From Lachnospiraceae bacterium NSJ-143 (lineage in GTDB: Bacteria > Bacillota > Clostridia > Lachnospirales > Anaerotignaceae), in assembly GCA_022867625.1 (NCBI GenBank), contig JALIFM010000002.1:473430-537429 (forward strand): a DNA stretch of 64,000 bases, written 5' to 3'. Positions 17,503-27,016 of the stretch are shown here, one piece after another. The position numbers were made by a program, and so were the translations under genes. A model generated the notes under the pieces. It saw nothing but the letters and a program-made list of their open reading frames with translations. It was not told the origin of the DNA and did no database searches. Positions within the stretch are counted from its first letter, which is position 1. The number at the start of each line of letters is the position of its first letter.

Positions 17503-18892
17503 TAAAGAGATGAGCTATCTTTTTTCGCCTGATTATAAGTTTAAAACATGGCGTAAGCTCTGGATAGCTTTGGCTGAAACTGAAAAAGAGCTTGGGCTTA
17601 ATATAACTGACGGTCAGATTGCCGAAATGAAAAAATATCAGGACGATATTAATTATGATGTGGCTGAGGAAAGAGAAAAGATTGTGCGCCATGATGTAAT
17701 GAGCCATGTCTATGCTTTTGGAACTCAGGCCAAATCTGCAATGCCTATTATCCACCTTGGCGCGACCAGCTGCTATGTAGGTGATAACACAGATATCATT
17801 ATTATGACAGAGGCTTTGAAGCTTATAAAAAAAGAACTTGTAAACGTTATTAATGAGCTTTCAAAATTTGCTGCCGAATATAAAGACATGCCTACGCTTG
17901 GGTTTACACATTTTCAGCCTGCGCAGACAACAACAGTAGGTAAAAGGGCATCGCTTTGGCTGCAGGACCTTATTATGGACCTTGAAGATGTGGATTATCA
18001 GCTCTCAAAGGCAAAGCTTCTTGGTTCAAAAGGTACAACAGGTACACAGGCAAGCTTTCTGGAGCTTTTTGATGGAGACCATGAAAAGGTCAGAAAGATA
18101 GACGGCATGATTGCTGAGAAAATGGGATTTAAAGACTGTTTTGCGGTATCCGGCCAGACATACCCGAGAAAGCTGGATTACCAGATTTTAAGTCTCCTTT
18201 CACAGATTGCCCAGAGTGCATATAAGTTTAGCAACGATATACGGCTTTTGCAGCACCTTAAAGAGGTTGAGGAACCATTTGAAAAAAGCCAGATAGGTTC
18301 ATCGGCAATGGCGTATAAGCGAAACCCTATGAGAAGCGAGAGAATGGGTTCACTTGCCAGATATGTTATATCGTCGGCTATAAACCCTGCTGTTACGGCT
18401 TCTACACAGTGGTTTGAAAGGACTCTTGATGACTCGGCAAACAAAAGAATAAGCGTTCCGGAAGCGTTTCTGGCTACAGACGCTATACTCAGTCTTTACA
18501 GAAATGTTGTTGACGGCCTTGTTGTATATCCTAAGGTTATAGAGCAGCACCTTAACAATGAGCTTCCATTTATGGCTACTGAAAATATAATGATGGATGC
18601 TGTTAAAAAGGGCGGCAACCGTCAGGAGCTGCACGAGAAAATACGTGTTCATTCAATGGACGCTGGAAAAGTTGTCAAAACAGAAGGAAAACCTAATGAC
18701 CTGCTTGAAAGGATAGCGGCTGACCCTTCATTTGGTCTTACGATAGACGAGCTTAATTCTATAATGGATGCTAAAAATTTTGTGGGGCGCGCTCCTCAGC
18801 AGACAGAGGAATTTTTAGATAATATAGTTAAGCCTGTGCTTGATGCGAATAAAGAACTGTTAAGCGGTGACGCCGAAGAAATAAGAGTATAA
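17459..18892 (+). CDS. purB: Adenylosuccinate lyase
   Basis: 477 residues. It shows the fumarase/ASL signature GSSAMAYKRNPMRSERM, the catalytic-region THFQPAQTTTVGKR and the general ASL_C tail. It releases fumarate from SAICAR and from adenylosuccinate, serving both IMP and AMP synthesis. The start is ATG 17459 ([15 protein letters not shown]), with GGAGGA 8 bases upstream, inside the purF coding region. A strong terminator follows at 18903. Confidence 0.96.
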   Translation: MKSKYESPLNSRYSSKEMSYLFSPDYKFKTWRKLWIALAETEKELGLNITDGQIAEMKKYQDDINYDVAEEREKIVRHDVMSHVYAFGTQAKSAMPIIHLGATSCYVGDNTDIIIMTEALKLIKKELVNVINELSKFAAEYKDMPTLGFTHFQPAQTTTVGKRASLWLQDLIMDLEDVDYQLSKAKLLGSKGTTGTQASFLELFDGDHEKVRKIDGMIAEKMGFKDCFAVSGQTYPRKLDYQILSLLSQIAQSAYKFSNDIRLLQHLKEVEEPFEKSQIGSSAMAYKRNPMRSERMGSLARYVISSAINPAVTASTQWFERTLDDSANKRISVPEAFLATDAILSLYRNVVDGLVVYPKVIEQHLNNELPFMATENIMMDAVKKGGNRQELHEKIRVHSMDAGKVVKTEGKPNDLLERIAADPSFGLTIDELNSIMDAKNFVGRAPQQTEEFLDNIVKPVLDANKELLSGDAEEIRV

Positions 18893-18902
18893 AAATATAA
18901 AT

Positions 18903-18940
18903 AACCCCTCTGATTTAATATGTCAGAGGGGTTGAGTTTT
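18903..18940. terminator. Bidirectional terminator between purB and the small minus-strand gene
   Basis: AACCCCTCTGA and TCAGAGGGGTT form an 11-bp perfect stem, with T-rich flanks on both strands. It serves convergent genes. Confidence 0.88.
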
Positions 18941-18959
18941 TATTTCGGGTTTCATTTAC

Positions 18960-19184
18960 TTAATTCAGTGGAAGCGTAAGCTTGCCTGATACAACAATGC
19001 AGATAAAAAATATGCCTATAAACATAAGAACCACTCCGGAAACAGTCATCATGGCAGTAAATATTTTTGATGGCTTTACAGCTAAATCTGGATTGTCTGC
19101 CTTCTGAAGCTTTGCCAAAAGGCGTGGGTATGAAATAATGAATATTCCTAATGCGATAAATATAACGCTGATAATAAAATACAT
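18960..19184 (-). CDS. Small two-helix membrane protein
   Basis: 74 residues with hydrophobic helices at ~2-20 and ~44-67 joined by a polar loop (LLAKLQKADNPDLAVKPSK). AAGGAG lies 9 bases before the ATG, and it has its own terminator, so I accept it as a gene. No family is recognised with confidence; it resembles small uncharacterised Firmicute membrane proteins. It is monocistronic and divergent from purA. Confidence 0.75.
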   Translation of the reverse strand: MYFIISVIFIALGIFIISYPRLLAKLQKADNPDLAVKPSKIFTAMMTVSGVVLMFIGIFFICIVVSGKLTLPLN

Positions 19185-19347
19185 GTTGGCAGACTCCTTC
19201 TTTGCTATAATTTATAATACTTTATTTTAACATACATCTTTGTGATGTCACAAGAATTTTGGAAGTCTAAATGATATAATTTATAATTATAAGAAGTATA
19301 AAAAGTATTTATTTTACTTATAGTTATAAATCGCATATAATCAATAT

Positions 19348-19368
19348 GTATGTTAATGATGAACATAC
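19348..19368. promoter_or_regulatory. Palindromic operator candidate upstream of purA
   Basis: GTATGTT (19348-19354) and AACATAC (19362-19368) form a perfect 7-bp inverted repeat around a 7-base centre, 56 bases before the purA start. It may be a repressor site. No known consensus is matched with confidence. Confidence 0.4.
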
Positions 19369-19423
19369 TGTGCCGTTTGGGCGCATGGATTTGTATAAAT
19401 TGATTTTACAGGAGTGATACAGA

Positions 19424-20698
19424 ATGGTTAAAGCAATTGTCGGTTCCTGCTGGGGTGACGAGGGAAAAGGTAAAATTACGGATATGCTTGCTGAAAAAGC
19501 TGATATTGTTATACGTTTTCAGGGCGGAAGCAATGCCGGACACACCATAATAAATGATTATGGCAAACATGCCCTTCACCAAATGCCTTCCGGTGTTTTT
19601 AACGAAAATACTGTTAATATAATCGGTAACGGCGTTGCCTTTAATGTGCCATATTTTATAAAAGAACTTAACTATCTTAAAGAAAGCGGAATTAAGGAGC
19701 CTAAGGTCCTTATTTCAGACAGGGTACAGCTTCTCATGCCGTATCACATACTTTTTGATACACTCGAGGAAGCGAGACTGAGCGATAAGCAGTTTGGCTC
19801 GACCAAAAGCGGAATAGCTCCTTTTTATTCTGACAAATACGCAAAACTCGGCATTCAGATTTGTGACCTTTTCCATGAGGATATACTTATGGAAAGAATA
19901 AAGGCAGCCTGCGAGATAAAGAATGTGCTTCTTGAGCATCTCTACCACCACGAGCCTTTAAATCCTCAGGCTATATTTGACGAGGTATTGGGGTACAAAA
20001 AGTATGTTGAGCCTTATATAACCAATACGGCTGAATATTTAAATAAAGCCATAAGCGATGGGAAAGAAATCCTCCTTGAGGGGCAGCTTGGAGCGCTTAA
20101 GGACCCTGACCACGGCATTTATCCAATGACAACATCATCATCAACACTTGCCGGATTCGGAGCCATTGGCGCAGGTATACCTCCGCACAGTATAGAAAAA
20201 GTATATACAGTAGTAAAGGCTTACTCAAGCGCTGTGGGCGGCGGAGCTTTTGTCAGCGAAATATTCGGTGATGAAGCTCAGGAGCTCAGAGTAAGGGGCG
20301 GTGACGCCGGAGAGTTTGGCGTTGTTACAGGTCGACCAAGAAGAATGGGCTGGTTTGACTGTGTGGCTGCAAGATACGGCTGCATGCTTCAGGGCACAAC
20401 TGACATTGCTTTTACAGTTGTTGACGTTTTAAGCTATCTTGATAAAATTCCTGTATGTGTCGGATATGATATTGACGGTAAAGTAACTAGGGAGTTTCCT
20501 GTTACGCCGCTTCTTGAAAAGGCAAAGCCTGTATATGAGGTTCTTCCGGGCTGGAAAAGCGATATAAGGGGCATAACAAAGTATGAGGACCTCCCTGAGA
20601 ACGCAAGAAACTACATTGAGTTTATAGAAAGGCAGCTTGGATACCCAATTACTATAGTATCAAACGGTCCTAAGAGGAATGAAATAATCTACAGATAA
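19424..20698 (+). CDS. purA: Adenylosuccinate synthetase
   Basis: 424 residues. The P-loop-like start GSCWGDEGKGKITDMLAEKADIVIRFQGGSNAGHT is diagnostic. Further markers are SGIAPFYSDK and TTSSSTLAGFGAIGAGIPP. It converts IMP and aspartate to adenylosuccinate with GTP; PurB, encoded upstream, performs the next step. ATG 19424 has CAGGAGTG upstream. It is transcribed separately from purCFB. Confidence 0.96.
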   Translation: MVKAIVGSCWGDEGKGKITDMLAEKADIVIRFQGGSNAGHTIINDYGKHALHQMPSGVFNENTVNIIGNGVAFNVPYFIKELNYLKESGIKEPKVLISDRVQLLMPYHILFDTLEEARLSDKQFGSTKSGIAPFYSDKYAKLGIQICDLFHEDILMERIKAACEIKNVLLEHLYHHEPLNPQAIFDEVLGYKKYVEPYITNTAEYLNKAISDGKEILLEGQLGALKDPDHGIYPMTTSSSTLAGFGAIGAGIPPHSIEKVYTVVKAYSSAVGGGAFVSEIFGDEAQELRVRGGDAGEFGVVTGRPRRMGWFDCVAARYGCMLQGTTDIAFTVVDVLSYLDKIPVCVGYDIDGKVTREFPVTPLLEKAKPVYEVLPGWKSDIRGITKYEDLPENARNYIEFIERQLGYPITIVSNGPKRNEIIYR

Positions 20699-20708
20699 AA
20701 ATTTGGTA

Positions 20709-20737
20709 TTGCAACATCACATATTTAATGTTATAAT
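20709..20737 (+). promoter_or_regulatory. Promoter of the rimP-nusA-infB operon
   Basis: TTGCAA (20709-20714), 17-base spacer, TATAAT (20732-20737). The leader would be about 84 bases. Confidence 0.8.
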
Positions 20738-20764
20738 GTTGTAGGTGAAATAGCAATTTGTGTT

Positions 20765-20795
20765 AAGAGTGGGTGGATTTGCCCACTCTTTTGTT
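20765..20795 (+). terminator. Attenuator-like hairpin in the rimP leader
   Basis: AAGAGTGGG and CCCACTCTT form a 9-bp stem with an 8-base loop, followed by TTTGTTT. It lies after the promoter and before rimP, so it acts within the operon leader rather than only ending purA. Termination here could couple operon expression to NusA activity (inference). Confidence 0.7.
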
Positions 20796-20827
20796 TACTT
20801 TTTTGACTGAAGTTAAGAGGTGGTTTT

Positions 20828-21295
20828 ATGGCTAATACATTGAACACGGCAAAAAAAGCGGAATCCATGTTAAGCTCTACAGCTGATACAATGGGGTTTG
20901 AGATTGCCGACATTGAATTTGTTAAGGAAGGGCAGAATTATTATCTTAGAGTATATCTTGATAAAGAAGGCGGAATTACTATTGATGACTGCGAAAGCTT
21001 CAGCAGGGCCGCTGAGAAAATTCTGGATGAAAATGACATCATTGAGCAGGCATATATATTTGAGGTAAGCTCCCCGGGACTTGACAGGCCGCTTAAGAAG
21101 GATTCGGATTTTGAAAAATTTTCCGGTGAAGTAGTAGATATAAAGCTTTATAAACCTTTTAACGGTTCAAAAGAATTTCAGGGCCGGCTTAAGGGCCTTA
21201 TAGATAATAATATAGTTATTTTTGACGAGGATGATAATGAAATAAGCTTTGAGAGAAAGAGCGTTGCGTCCATTCGTCTTGCTGTAATTTTTTAA
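20828..21295 (+). CDS. rimP: Ribosome maturation factor RimP
   Basis: 155 residues. It has the RimP pattern GFEIADIEFVKEGQNYYLRVYLDKEGGITIDDCESFSR, then VSSPGLDRPLK and a C-terminal SH3-like domain. It assists 30S subunit maturation. AGAGGTGG precedes the ATG. It is the first gene of the rimP-nusA-rnpM-ylxQ-infB-rbfA series. Confidence 0.95.
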   Translation: MANTLNTAKKAESMLSSTADTMGFEIADIEFVKEGQNYYLRVYLDKEGGITIDDCESFSRAAEKILDENDIIEQAYIFEVSSPGLDRPLKKDSDFEKFSGEVVDIKLYKPFNGSKEFQGRLKGLIDNNIVIFDEDDNEISFERKSVASIRLAVIF

Positions 21296-21307
21296 GGGGG
21301 TTTAAAA

Positions 21308-22498
21308 ATGGATAAAGTTGACAAAGCTGAATTTATTGAGGCTCTTAACATTATCGAAAAAGAAAAGGGAATTGATAAGGAAGTGATTTTTGACGCTATA
21401 GAGGCATCGCTTGTTTCGGCCTGTAAAAAGAATTTTGGCTCTTCGCAAAACGTAAAGGTCGAAATTAATCGTGAAACAGGCGAGGTTGCAGTATACGCTC
21501 AAAAAGAAATTGTTGAAACTGTAGAGGACCCGTTAACCCAGATTTCAATAATGGAGGCAAGAATACTTGGGCCTAATTACCATATAGGGGATACCTACAA
21601 TGAGGTAATTACACCAAGAAACTTCGGCAGGATTTCAGCACAGACAGCCAAACAGGTCGTAGTTCAAAAATTCAGGGAAGCTGAAAGGGAAATACTTTAC
21701 AATCAGTATATTACCAAGGAAAAGGATATAATAACCGGTATTGTACAGAGGCATGAGAAAAAGAACGTAATTGTACAGCTTGGAAAAATTGACGCTATAC
21801 TTCTGCCGAATGAGCAGATTGCCGGAGAGGAATATAATTTCTCAGACAGGATAAAGGTTTATGTGCTTGAGGTAAAGCAGACAACTAAGGGGCCTCAGAT
21901 TTATGTATCAAGAACACACCCTGAGCTTGTAAAGCGGCTTTTTGAGCAGGAAGTTCCGGAAGTCCATGATGGAATAGTGGAAATAAAGAGTATTGCACGT
22001 GAGGCAGGCTCAAGGACAAAAATAGCAGTGTATTCAAAAGACCCTAATGTTGACGCAGTTGGAGCGTGTGTAGGCCAAAACGGCTGTAGGGTAAACATAA
22101 TAGTAAGTGAGCTTAACGGTGAAAAGATAGATATTATTGACTGGAATGATGACCCGCAGGTATTTATTGCTTCTGCTCTCAGCCCTTCAAAAGTTGTGGC
22201 TGTTAAGGTAAATGAAGCCGAACAGAGTGCCAAAATAGTTGTTCCTGACCATCAGCTTTCACTGGCGATTGGCAGGGAAGGCCAGAACGCCAGACTTTCC
22301 GCTAAACTTACCGGTTGGAGAATAGACATTAAAAGCGAAACTCAGGCAGAAGAAACAGGATTCCTTGATGATGAAGCAGCTGAAGAACCATTGTCAGAAG
22401 GTTTTATTGAAGATATTGAGGAAGAAACAGAAAATTTGACTGATGAAACAGCCGACACAATGCCGGAAGAAAAAGAAGAATTGCCGAATGAAGAATAA
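21308..22498 (+). CDS. nusA: Transcription termination/antitermination factor NusA
   Basis: 396 residues. An N-terminal RNA-polymerase-binding domain (~1-125) is followed by an S1 domain (~135-200, ITGIVQRHEKKNVIVQLG) and two KH domains (~205-345, with VGACVGQNGCRVNIIVSEL and LAIGREGQNARLSAKLTGW). The tail is acidic (~350-396) and replaces the extra repeats of E. coli NusA. It modulates pausing and termination. GGGGG precedes the ATG. Confidence 0.96.
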   Translation: MDKVDKAEFIEALNIIEKEKGIDKEVIFDAIEASLVSACKKNFGSSQNVKVEINRETGEVAVYAQKEIVETVEDPLTQISIMEARILGPNYHIGDTYNEVITPRNFGRISAQTAKQVVVQKFREAEREILYNQYITKEKDIITGIVQRHEKKNVIVQLGKIDAILLPNEQIAGEEYNFSDRIKVYVLEVKQTTKGPQIYVSRTHPELVKRLFEQEVPEVHDGIVEIKSIAREAGSRTKIAVYSKDPNVDAVGACVGQNGCRVNIIVSELNGEKIDIIDWNDDPQVFIASALSPSKVVAVKVNEAEQSAKIVVPDHQLSLAIGREGQNARLSAKLTGWRIDIKSETQAEETGFLDDEAAEEPLSEGFIEDIEEETENLTDETADTMPEEKEELPNEE

Positions 22499-22518
22499 GT
22501 TTTAAAGGAGGAAATTTT

Positions 22519-22797
22519 ATGAAGCAGAAAACTATTCCTCTTAGAAAATGCACCGGATGCCAGGAAATGAAAGACAAACGTACTTTGGTGCGGATTGTTA
22601 AAAGTGAAAACGGTGAATTCAGCATTGATTTTACCGGAAAAAAACCTGGGCGTGGAGCATATATATGTCCAGATTTGGAATGCCTTGAAAAAGCCAGAAA
22701 ATCTAAAGGCCTTGAAAGAAGCTTTAAAACTTCAGTGCCTAAAGAGGTTTATGATAAGCTTAGAGAGGAGCTTACTGATGGGGCAGACAGTAAATAA
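22519..22797 (+). CDS. rnpM: RNase P modulator RnpM (YlxR)
   Basis: 92 residues. It has RKCTGCQEMKDKRTLVRIV, and PGRGAYICPDLECLEKARK matches the GRGAYIC signature. The family binds RNA; in Bacillus YlxR (RnpM) was linked to RNase P. AAAGGAGG precedes the ATG. The last 20 bases overlap the next gene. Confidence 0.94.
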   Translation: MKQKTIPLRKCTGCQEMKDKRTLVRIVKSENGEFSIDFTGKKPGRGAYICPDLECLEKARKSKGLERSFKTSVPKEVYDKLREELTDGADSK

Positions 22798-23098
22798 ATT
22801 TTTTTCTATGCTTGGATTATGCCAAAGAGCCGGAAAGCTTATTTCCGGTGAGCTGTCATGTGAAAATGCTGTAAAAAGCGGTAAGGCCAAGCTTTTAATA
22901 ATAGCTGACGATGCATCTGAGAATACTAAAAAGAAATTCAGTAACATGGCTTCTTTTTATAAGGTTGATATCATCGGTACGGGAACCAAAAAGGAAATAG
23001 GCAGGATTATAGGAAAAGACATGCGTTCGTCTGTTGCAATAACCGACGAGGGGTTTGCGCAGCAGCTGAAAAAGCTGATGGCTTCAGAGCGTGTCTGA
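22778..23098 (+). CDS. ylxQ: L7Ae-family K-turn-binding protein YlxQ
   Basis: 106 residues, an L7Ae/L30e/S12e/Gadd45 fold: [47 protein letters not shown]. Members bind kink-turn RNA. ATG 22778 lies inside the end of rnpM, with GAGAGGAG 7 bases upstream. Its position between rnpM and infB is the standard Firmicute order. Confidence 0.93.
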   Translation: MGQTVNKFFSMLGLCQRAGKLISGELSCENAVKSGKAKLLIIADDASENTKKKFSNMASFYKVDIIGTGTKKEIGRIIGKDMRSSVAITDEGFAQQLKKLMASERV

Positions 23099-23123
23099 CG
23101 TGCATATACAGGAGGTGGAGCCT

Positions 23124-25646
23124 TTGTCAAAAGTAAGAATATATGAATTGTCAAAGGAATTAAATGTAAGCAATAAAACAGTAATAGAAAAGGCCAGTGA
23201 GTTTGGTGTAACAGTAACAAATTTAAGTGGAGTTGACGCTGATTTCGCGGATAAATTGAAAGCTGCTATTTTATCGGGCAGGCAGGCGGCTTCTGACGAA
23301 AAAACAGCAAAAGAGCCGCAGAGGACTAATAATTCCGGTACATCAAGAAACTCAAGTGAGACAAGAAAAACATCTGCGCCTTCACAGCCGGCATCTAAAA
23401 ACAATGTGAAGACTGAAAACAGGACACAGCATAAGGTATCAGACAGCAATAACTCAGATAAGAGACAGCCTGAAAGATTAAACAGGACAGCCGTAAACAA
23501 TACTAACAGAGAGCAGAAAAATATGCCTCACGGACAAAACAGCAGTCAAAAGCCAAACAGCGGCCAGAGCGGACAGAGGCCTAATAATAATCAAAGGCCA
23601 AATAATAGCCAGAATAATGGACAAAGGCCAAATAACAGCCAGAATAATGGTCAAAGGCAGAATAATAATCAGACCAATGGACAAAGGCCAAGTGGCGGTG
23701 GTCAGAGGCCTAATAATGGGCCAAATGGCGGTCAGAGGCAAAATAACAACAATAACAATAACGGGCAGAACAGAAACAGAAACAACAGCCAGCAGAACCA
23801 GAGAAACAAAAATAATGGAAAAAACAACCAGCAAAGACAAAAACAGCAGGAAGTGAAACCAGTTCCTGTACAGGTTCAGGAGGAGGAAGAGCTTAAAATC
23901 AGAAAAATTCCTGCTGAATTGACTCTTGCTGAATTGTCAGAGGTTTTAGGTAAAAAGACATCTGATATTGTAAAAGCTCTTTTCCTTGAGGGAAAGGTAA
24001 TGACTCCTAATACCACGCTGGACTTTGACTCGGCTTCATCAATAGCTGAAAAGCATAATGTGATACTTGAGCTGGAAGAGGAAAAGGACATATTTGAGCA
24101 GGTATTTTCTGAGGAAGAAGAGGTAGATGAAACAAAACTTAAGGAACGCCCTCCAGTTGTTGTAGTTATGGGCCATGTTGACCATGGAAAGACCTCCCTG
24201 CTTGACTCAATACGACACAGTGATGTTACAAAGGGAGAGGCTGGAGGAATAACACAGCATATAGGAGCTTACACAGTTCAGATAAATGGAAAGCCTATTA
24301 CGTTCCTGGATACACCAGGACATGAGGCTTTTACAGCTATGCGTATGAGGGGAGCTCAGGTAACAGATGTCGCTGTCCTTGTTGTAGCAGCTGATGACGG
24401 TGTTATGCCACAGACTGTTGAAGCTATCAATCATGCCAAAGCAGCAGGTGTGGAGATAATAGTGGCTATAAACAAGATGGATAAACCGGGAGCAAACCCT
24501 GACAGGGTTAAGCAGGAGCTTGTTGAGTACGGAATTATGGCTGAGGACTGGGGCGGAGAAACAATATGCGTACCGGTATCTGCCATAAAGAAAACAGGCA
24601 TAGATACGCTCCTTGAGATGATTATACTTGTGGCTGAGATGAAGGAGCTTAAGGCAAATCCAGACAAAAAGGCCAGAGGTACAATTATTGAGGCTCAGCT
24701 TGATAAGGGCCGCGGACCTGTTGCAACAGTACTTGTACAGGACGGTACTTTAAATGTAGGTGACCCTATTGTAGCTGGCAGCGCTTTTGGCAAAATAAGG
24801 GCTATGATGGACGATAAGGGAAGAAGAGTTAAAAAAGCCGGACCTTCTACACCTGTTGAGATTTTGGGGCTTTCGGAGGTACCTTGCGCCGGAGACAGCT
24901 TCTATGCGGCAGAAAACGAAAAACAGGCAAGGCAGGTGGCAGAAAGCGTTGTAGCCAAAAACAGAACAGAACTTATTAAAAACACACCTAACAAGGTTTC
25001 GCTTGACGACCTTTTCAGCCAGATTCAGTCCGGAAATGTAAAAGAGCTTAATATTGTTGTTAAGGCCGATGTGCAGGGCTCGGTTGAGGCCGTAAGGCAG
25101 AGCCTTGAAAAGCTTTCAAATGATGAGGTAAGGGTGCGTATAATTCACGGCGGCGTTGGAACAATAACAGAGTCGGATATTATGCTTGCCAGTGCGTCAA
25201 ACGCCATTATAATAGGATTTAATGTTCGTCCTGAGCCGGCTGCAAAAATATTTGCGGACAACGAAAAGGTTGATATAAGGCTTTACAGAGTAATATATAA
25301 CGCTATAGAGGATATAACAGCTGCCATGAAGGGTATGCTTGACCCTGTATATCAGGAAAAGGTTACCGGCCATGCTGAAATCAGGCAGATATATAAGGCT
25401 TCGGGAGTCGGCACAATTTGCGGAAGCTATATTCTTGACGGCAAGTTTATAAGAAATTCAAAAATCAGGGTTATACGCGACGGTATAGTGGTTTTTGAGG
25501 GAGAAATGGAAAGCCTTAAGCGTTTTAAGGATGATGTAAAAGAGGTAAATACAGGCTATGAGTGCGGTATCGTTATCAAAAAATTCAACGATATTAAAAT
25601 GGGCGATACGCTTGAAGCCTTTATTATGGAAGAAGTTCCGAGATAA
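23124..25646 (+). CDS. infB: Translation initiation factor IF-2
   Basis: 840 residues. An N-terminal IF2_N module ([23 protein letters not shown]) is followed by a long linker (~60-255) very rich in Asn, Gln, Gly and Arg with repeats of the type NNGQRPNN. A second IF2_N module follows, then the GTPase domain with GHVDHGKTS from residue 350, DTPGHEA and NKMD, then domains II-IV. It brings initiator tRNA to the 30S subunit. The start is TTG 23124, with AGGAGGTG 6 bases upstream; the linker is probably disordered. Confidence 0.96.
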   Translation: MSKVRIYELSKELNVSNKTVIEKASEFGVTVTNLSGVDADFADKLKAAILSGRQAASDEKTAKEPQRTNNSGTSRNSSETRKTSAPSQPASKNNVKTENRTQHKVSDSNNSDKRQPERLNRTAVNNTNREQKNMPHGQNSSQKPNSGQSGQRPNNNQRPNNSQNNGQRPNNSQNNGQRQNNNQTNGQRPSGGGQRPNNGPNGGQRQNNNNNNNGQNRNRNNSQQNQRNKNNGKNNQQRQKQQEVKPVPVQVQEEEELKIRKIPAELTLAELSEVLGKKTSDIVKALFLEGKVMTPNTTLDFDSASSIAEKHNVILELEEEKDIFEQVFSEEEEVDETKLKERPPVVVVMGHVDHGKTSLLDSIRHSDVTKGEAGGITQHIGAYTVQINGKPITFLDTPGHEAFTAMRMRGAQVTDVAVLVVAADDGVMPQTVEAINHAKAAGVEIIVAINKMDKPGANPDRVKQELVEYGIMAEDWGGETICVPVSAIKKTGIDTLLEMIILVAEMKELKANPDKKARGTIIEAQLDKGRGPVATVLVQDGTLNVGDPIVAGSAFGKIRAMMDDKGRRVKKAGPSTPVEILGLSEVPCAGDSFYAAENEKQARQVAESVVAKNRTELIKNTPNKVSLDDLFSQIQSGNVKELNIVVKADVQGSVEAVRQSLEKLSNDEVRVRIIHGGVGTITESDIMLASASNAIIIGFNVRPEPAAKIFADNEKVDIRLYRVIYNAIEDITAAMKGMLDPVYQEKVTGHAEIRQIYKASGVGTICGSYILDGKFIRNSKIRVIRDGIVVFEGEMESLKRFKDDVKEVNTGYECGIVIKKFNDIKMGDTLEAFIMEEVPR

Positions 25647-25655
25647 GGTGATATT

Positions 25656-26030
25656 ATGAGAAAACCAAACACAAGAATGATTCGGGTTAATGATGAGCTT
25701 CATAGGGAGCTTGCAAATATTATACGTACAGAGGTAAAGGACCCGAGGATTAAAAGCATGACCAGTGTTTTAAAGGTTGAGACTACATCGGATTTAAAAT
25801 ACTGCAAGGTATTTGTCTCAGTGCTAGGAAACGATGAAGATAAGGATAGTGTAATGAAGGGCCTGAAAAATGCTTCCGGATTTATCAGGCACCTTCTTGC
25901 AGACAGGGTAAACCTCAGAAATACCCCTGAGCTTGTTTTTAAGCTTGACGATTCAGTGGAATATGCAATACGAATGGATAAGCTTATAAAAGAGGTATCC
26001 GGAGAAGGCAGTGGGTCTGAAAATGAGTAA
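25656..26030 (+). CDS. rbfA: Ribosome-binding factor A
   Basis: 124 residues. It contains VNDELHRELANIIRTEVKDPRIKSMTSVLKVETTSDLKYCKVFVS, characteristic of the RbfA KH-like fold. It takes part in 16S rRNA 5'-end maturation. AAGGTG precedes the ATG. The stop overlaps the nrnA start by 8 bases. Confidence 0.95.
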   Translation: MRKPNTRMIRVNDELHRELANIIRTEVKDPRIKSMTSVLKVETTSDLKYCKVFVSVLGNDEDKDSVMKGLKNASGFIRHLLADRVNLRNTPELVFKLDDSVEYAIRMDKLIKEVSGEGSGSENE

Positions 26031-26991
26031 TGTAGCATTAAAAGAAATAAAAGAAATTATATTTTCAGGCAGAAGTATTGCGGTGTCTGCTCATACAAGC
26101 CCGGACGGTGACGCAATAGGTGCGGCGTGCGCTCTTGCCATGGCTGTAAATGGCAGGGGCGGATACGCCAAGGTTTTTCTGGAAAAATACGCTGATGTAT
26201 TTAATGTAATACCGGTTAACGGTATTGTCGAAAATGAGATGGGTGAATTTAAGCCGGAAATTTATATAGCTGTTGACTGTGGCGATATGGAAAGGCTCGG
26301 CGGGTTTAAAGAAGCCTTTGCCGGCTCAAAAATAAGAATAAATATTGACCACCATAAGAGCAATACCTATTTTGGAGATTTAAACTATGTGGATACAGAA
26401 GCTTCTTCTACATGTGAGATAATATACAAAATAGTTGGTGATATGCTCAGCTCTTTAAATAATGCTGATTATATAGCCGGCTGTATCTACTCAGGCATTG
26501 TATTTGATACCGGAGGTTTCAGGCATACATCTACCAGCTCAATAACGCTTGCGGCTGCCTCAGAGCTTATTAAATATAAATTTGATTTCAGCAAAATTTA
26601 TAATACTATATTTAATACACGTAAGTTTGAGGAAGCCAAGGCTCTGGGCAGGGCCATATTGAACATGGAAAAGCTTGCTGGAGGGGAAATAGTATACTCT
26701 TCAATGTCGCAGGAAGAAATAAAATCCTGCGGAACTGAAAGTGACGGGCTTTCTGAGATAATAAATTATTTAAAGGGTATTTCCGGCTGTAAAGCAGCGG
26801 TGTTTGTATATGAAAAATCCACTGGTGTTTTTAAGGTAAGCATGAGAAGTGAAGATGATGTCGACGTATCTGCTGTCGCGCAGAGTTTTGGCGGAGGCGG
26901 CCATGCCAAAGCCGCAGGATGTACTGTAGAAGGCAGCAAAAAAGAAATACTTGATAAAATAATTGTCGAGATATCAAAACAGTTAACATAA
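26023..26991 (+). CDS. nrnA: DHH-family oligoribonuclease / pAp phosphatase NrnA
   Basis: 322 residues. Metal-binding motifs of the DHH phosphoesterases are seen in order: HTSPDGDAIGAA, VDCGD, IDHHKSN and the DHHA1 motif FGGGGHAKAAGC. NrnA degrades short oligoribonucleotides (nano-RNA) and dephosphorylates pAp. ATG 26023 overlaps the end of rbfA; an in-frame GTG at 26011 is an alternative. It is translationally coupled within the operon. Confidence 0.93.
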   Translation: MSNVALKEIKEIIFSGRSIAVSAHTSPDGDAIGAACALAMAVNGRGGYAKVFLEKYADVFNVIPVNGIVENEMGEFKPEIYIAVDCGDMERLGGFKEAFAGSKIRINIDHHKSNTYFGDLNYVDTEASSTCEIIYKIVGDMLSSLNNADYIAGCIYSGIVFDTGGFRHTSTSSITLAAASELIKYKFDFSKIYNTIFNTRKFEEAKALGRAILNMEKLAGGEIVYSSMSQEEIKSCGTESDGLSEIINYLKGISGCKAAVFVYEKSTGVFKVSMRSEDDVDVSAVAQSFGGGGHAKAAGCTVEGSKKEILDKIIVEISKQLT

Positions 26992-27016
26992 TAAATTTTA
27001 TGTAAATAGAGGAGCT

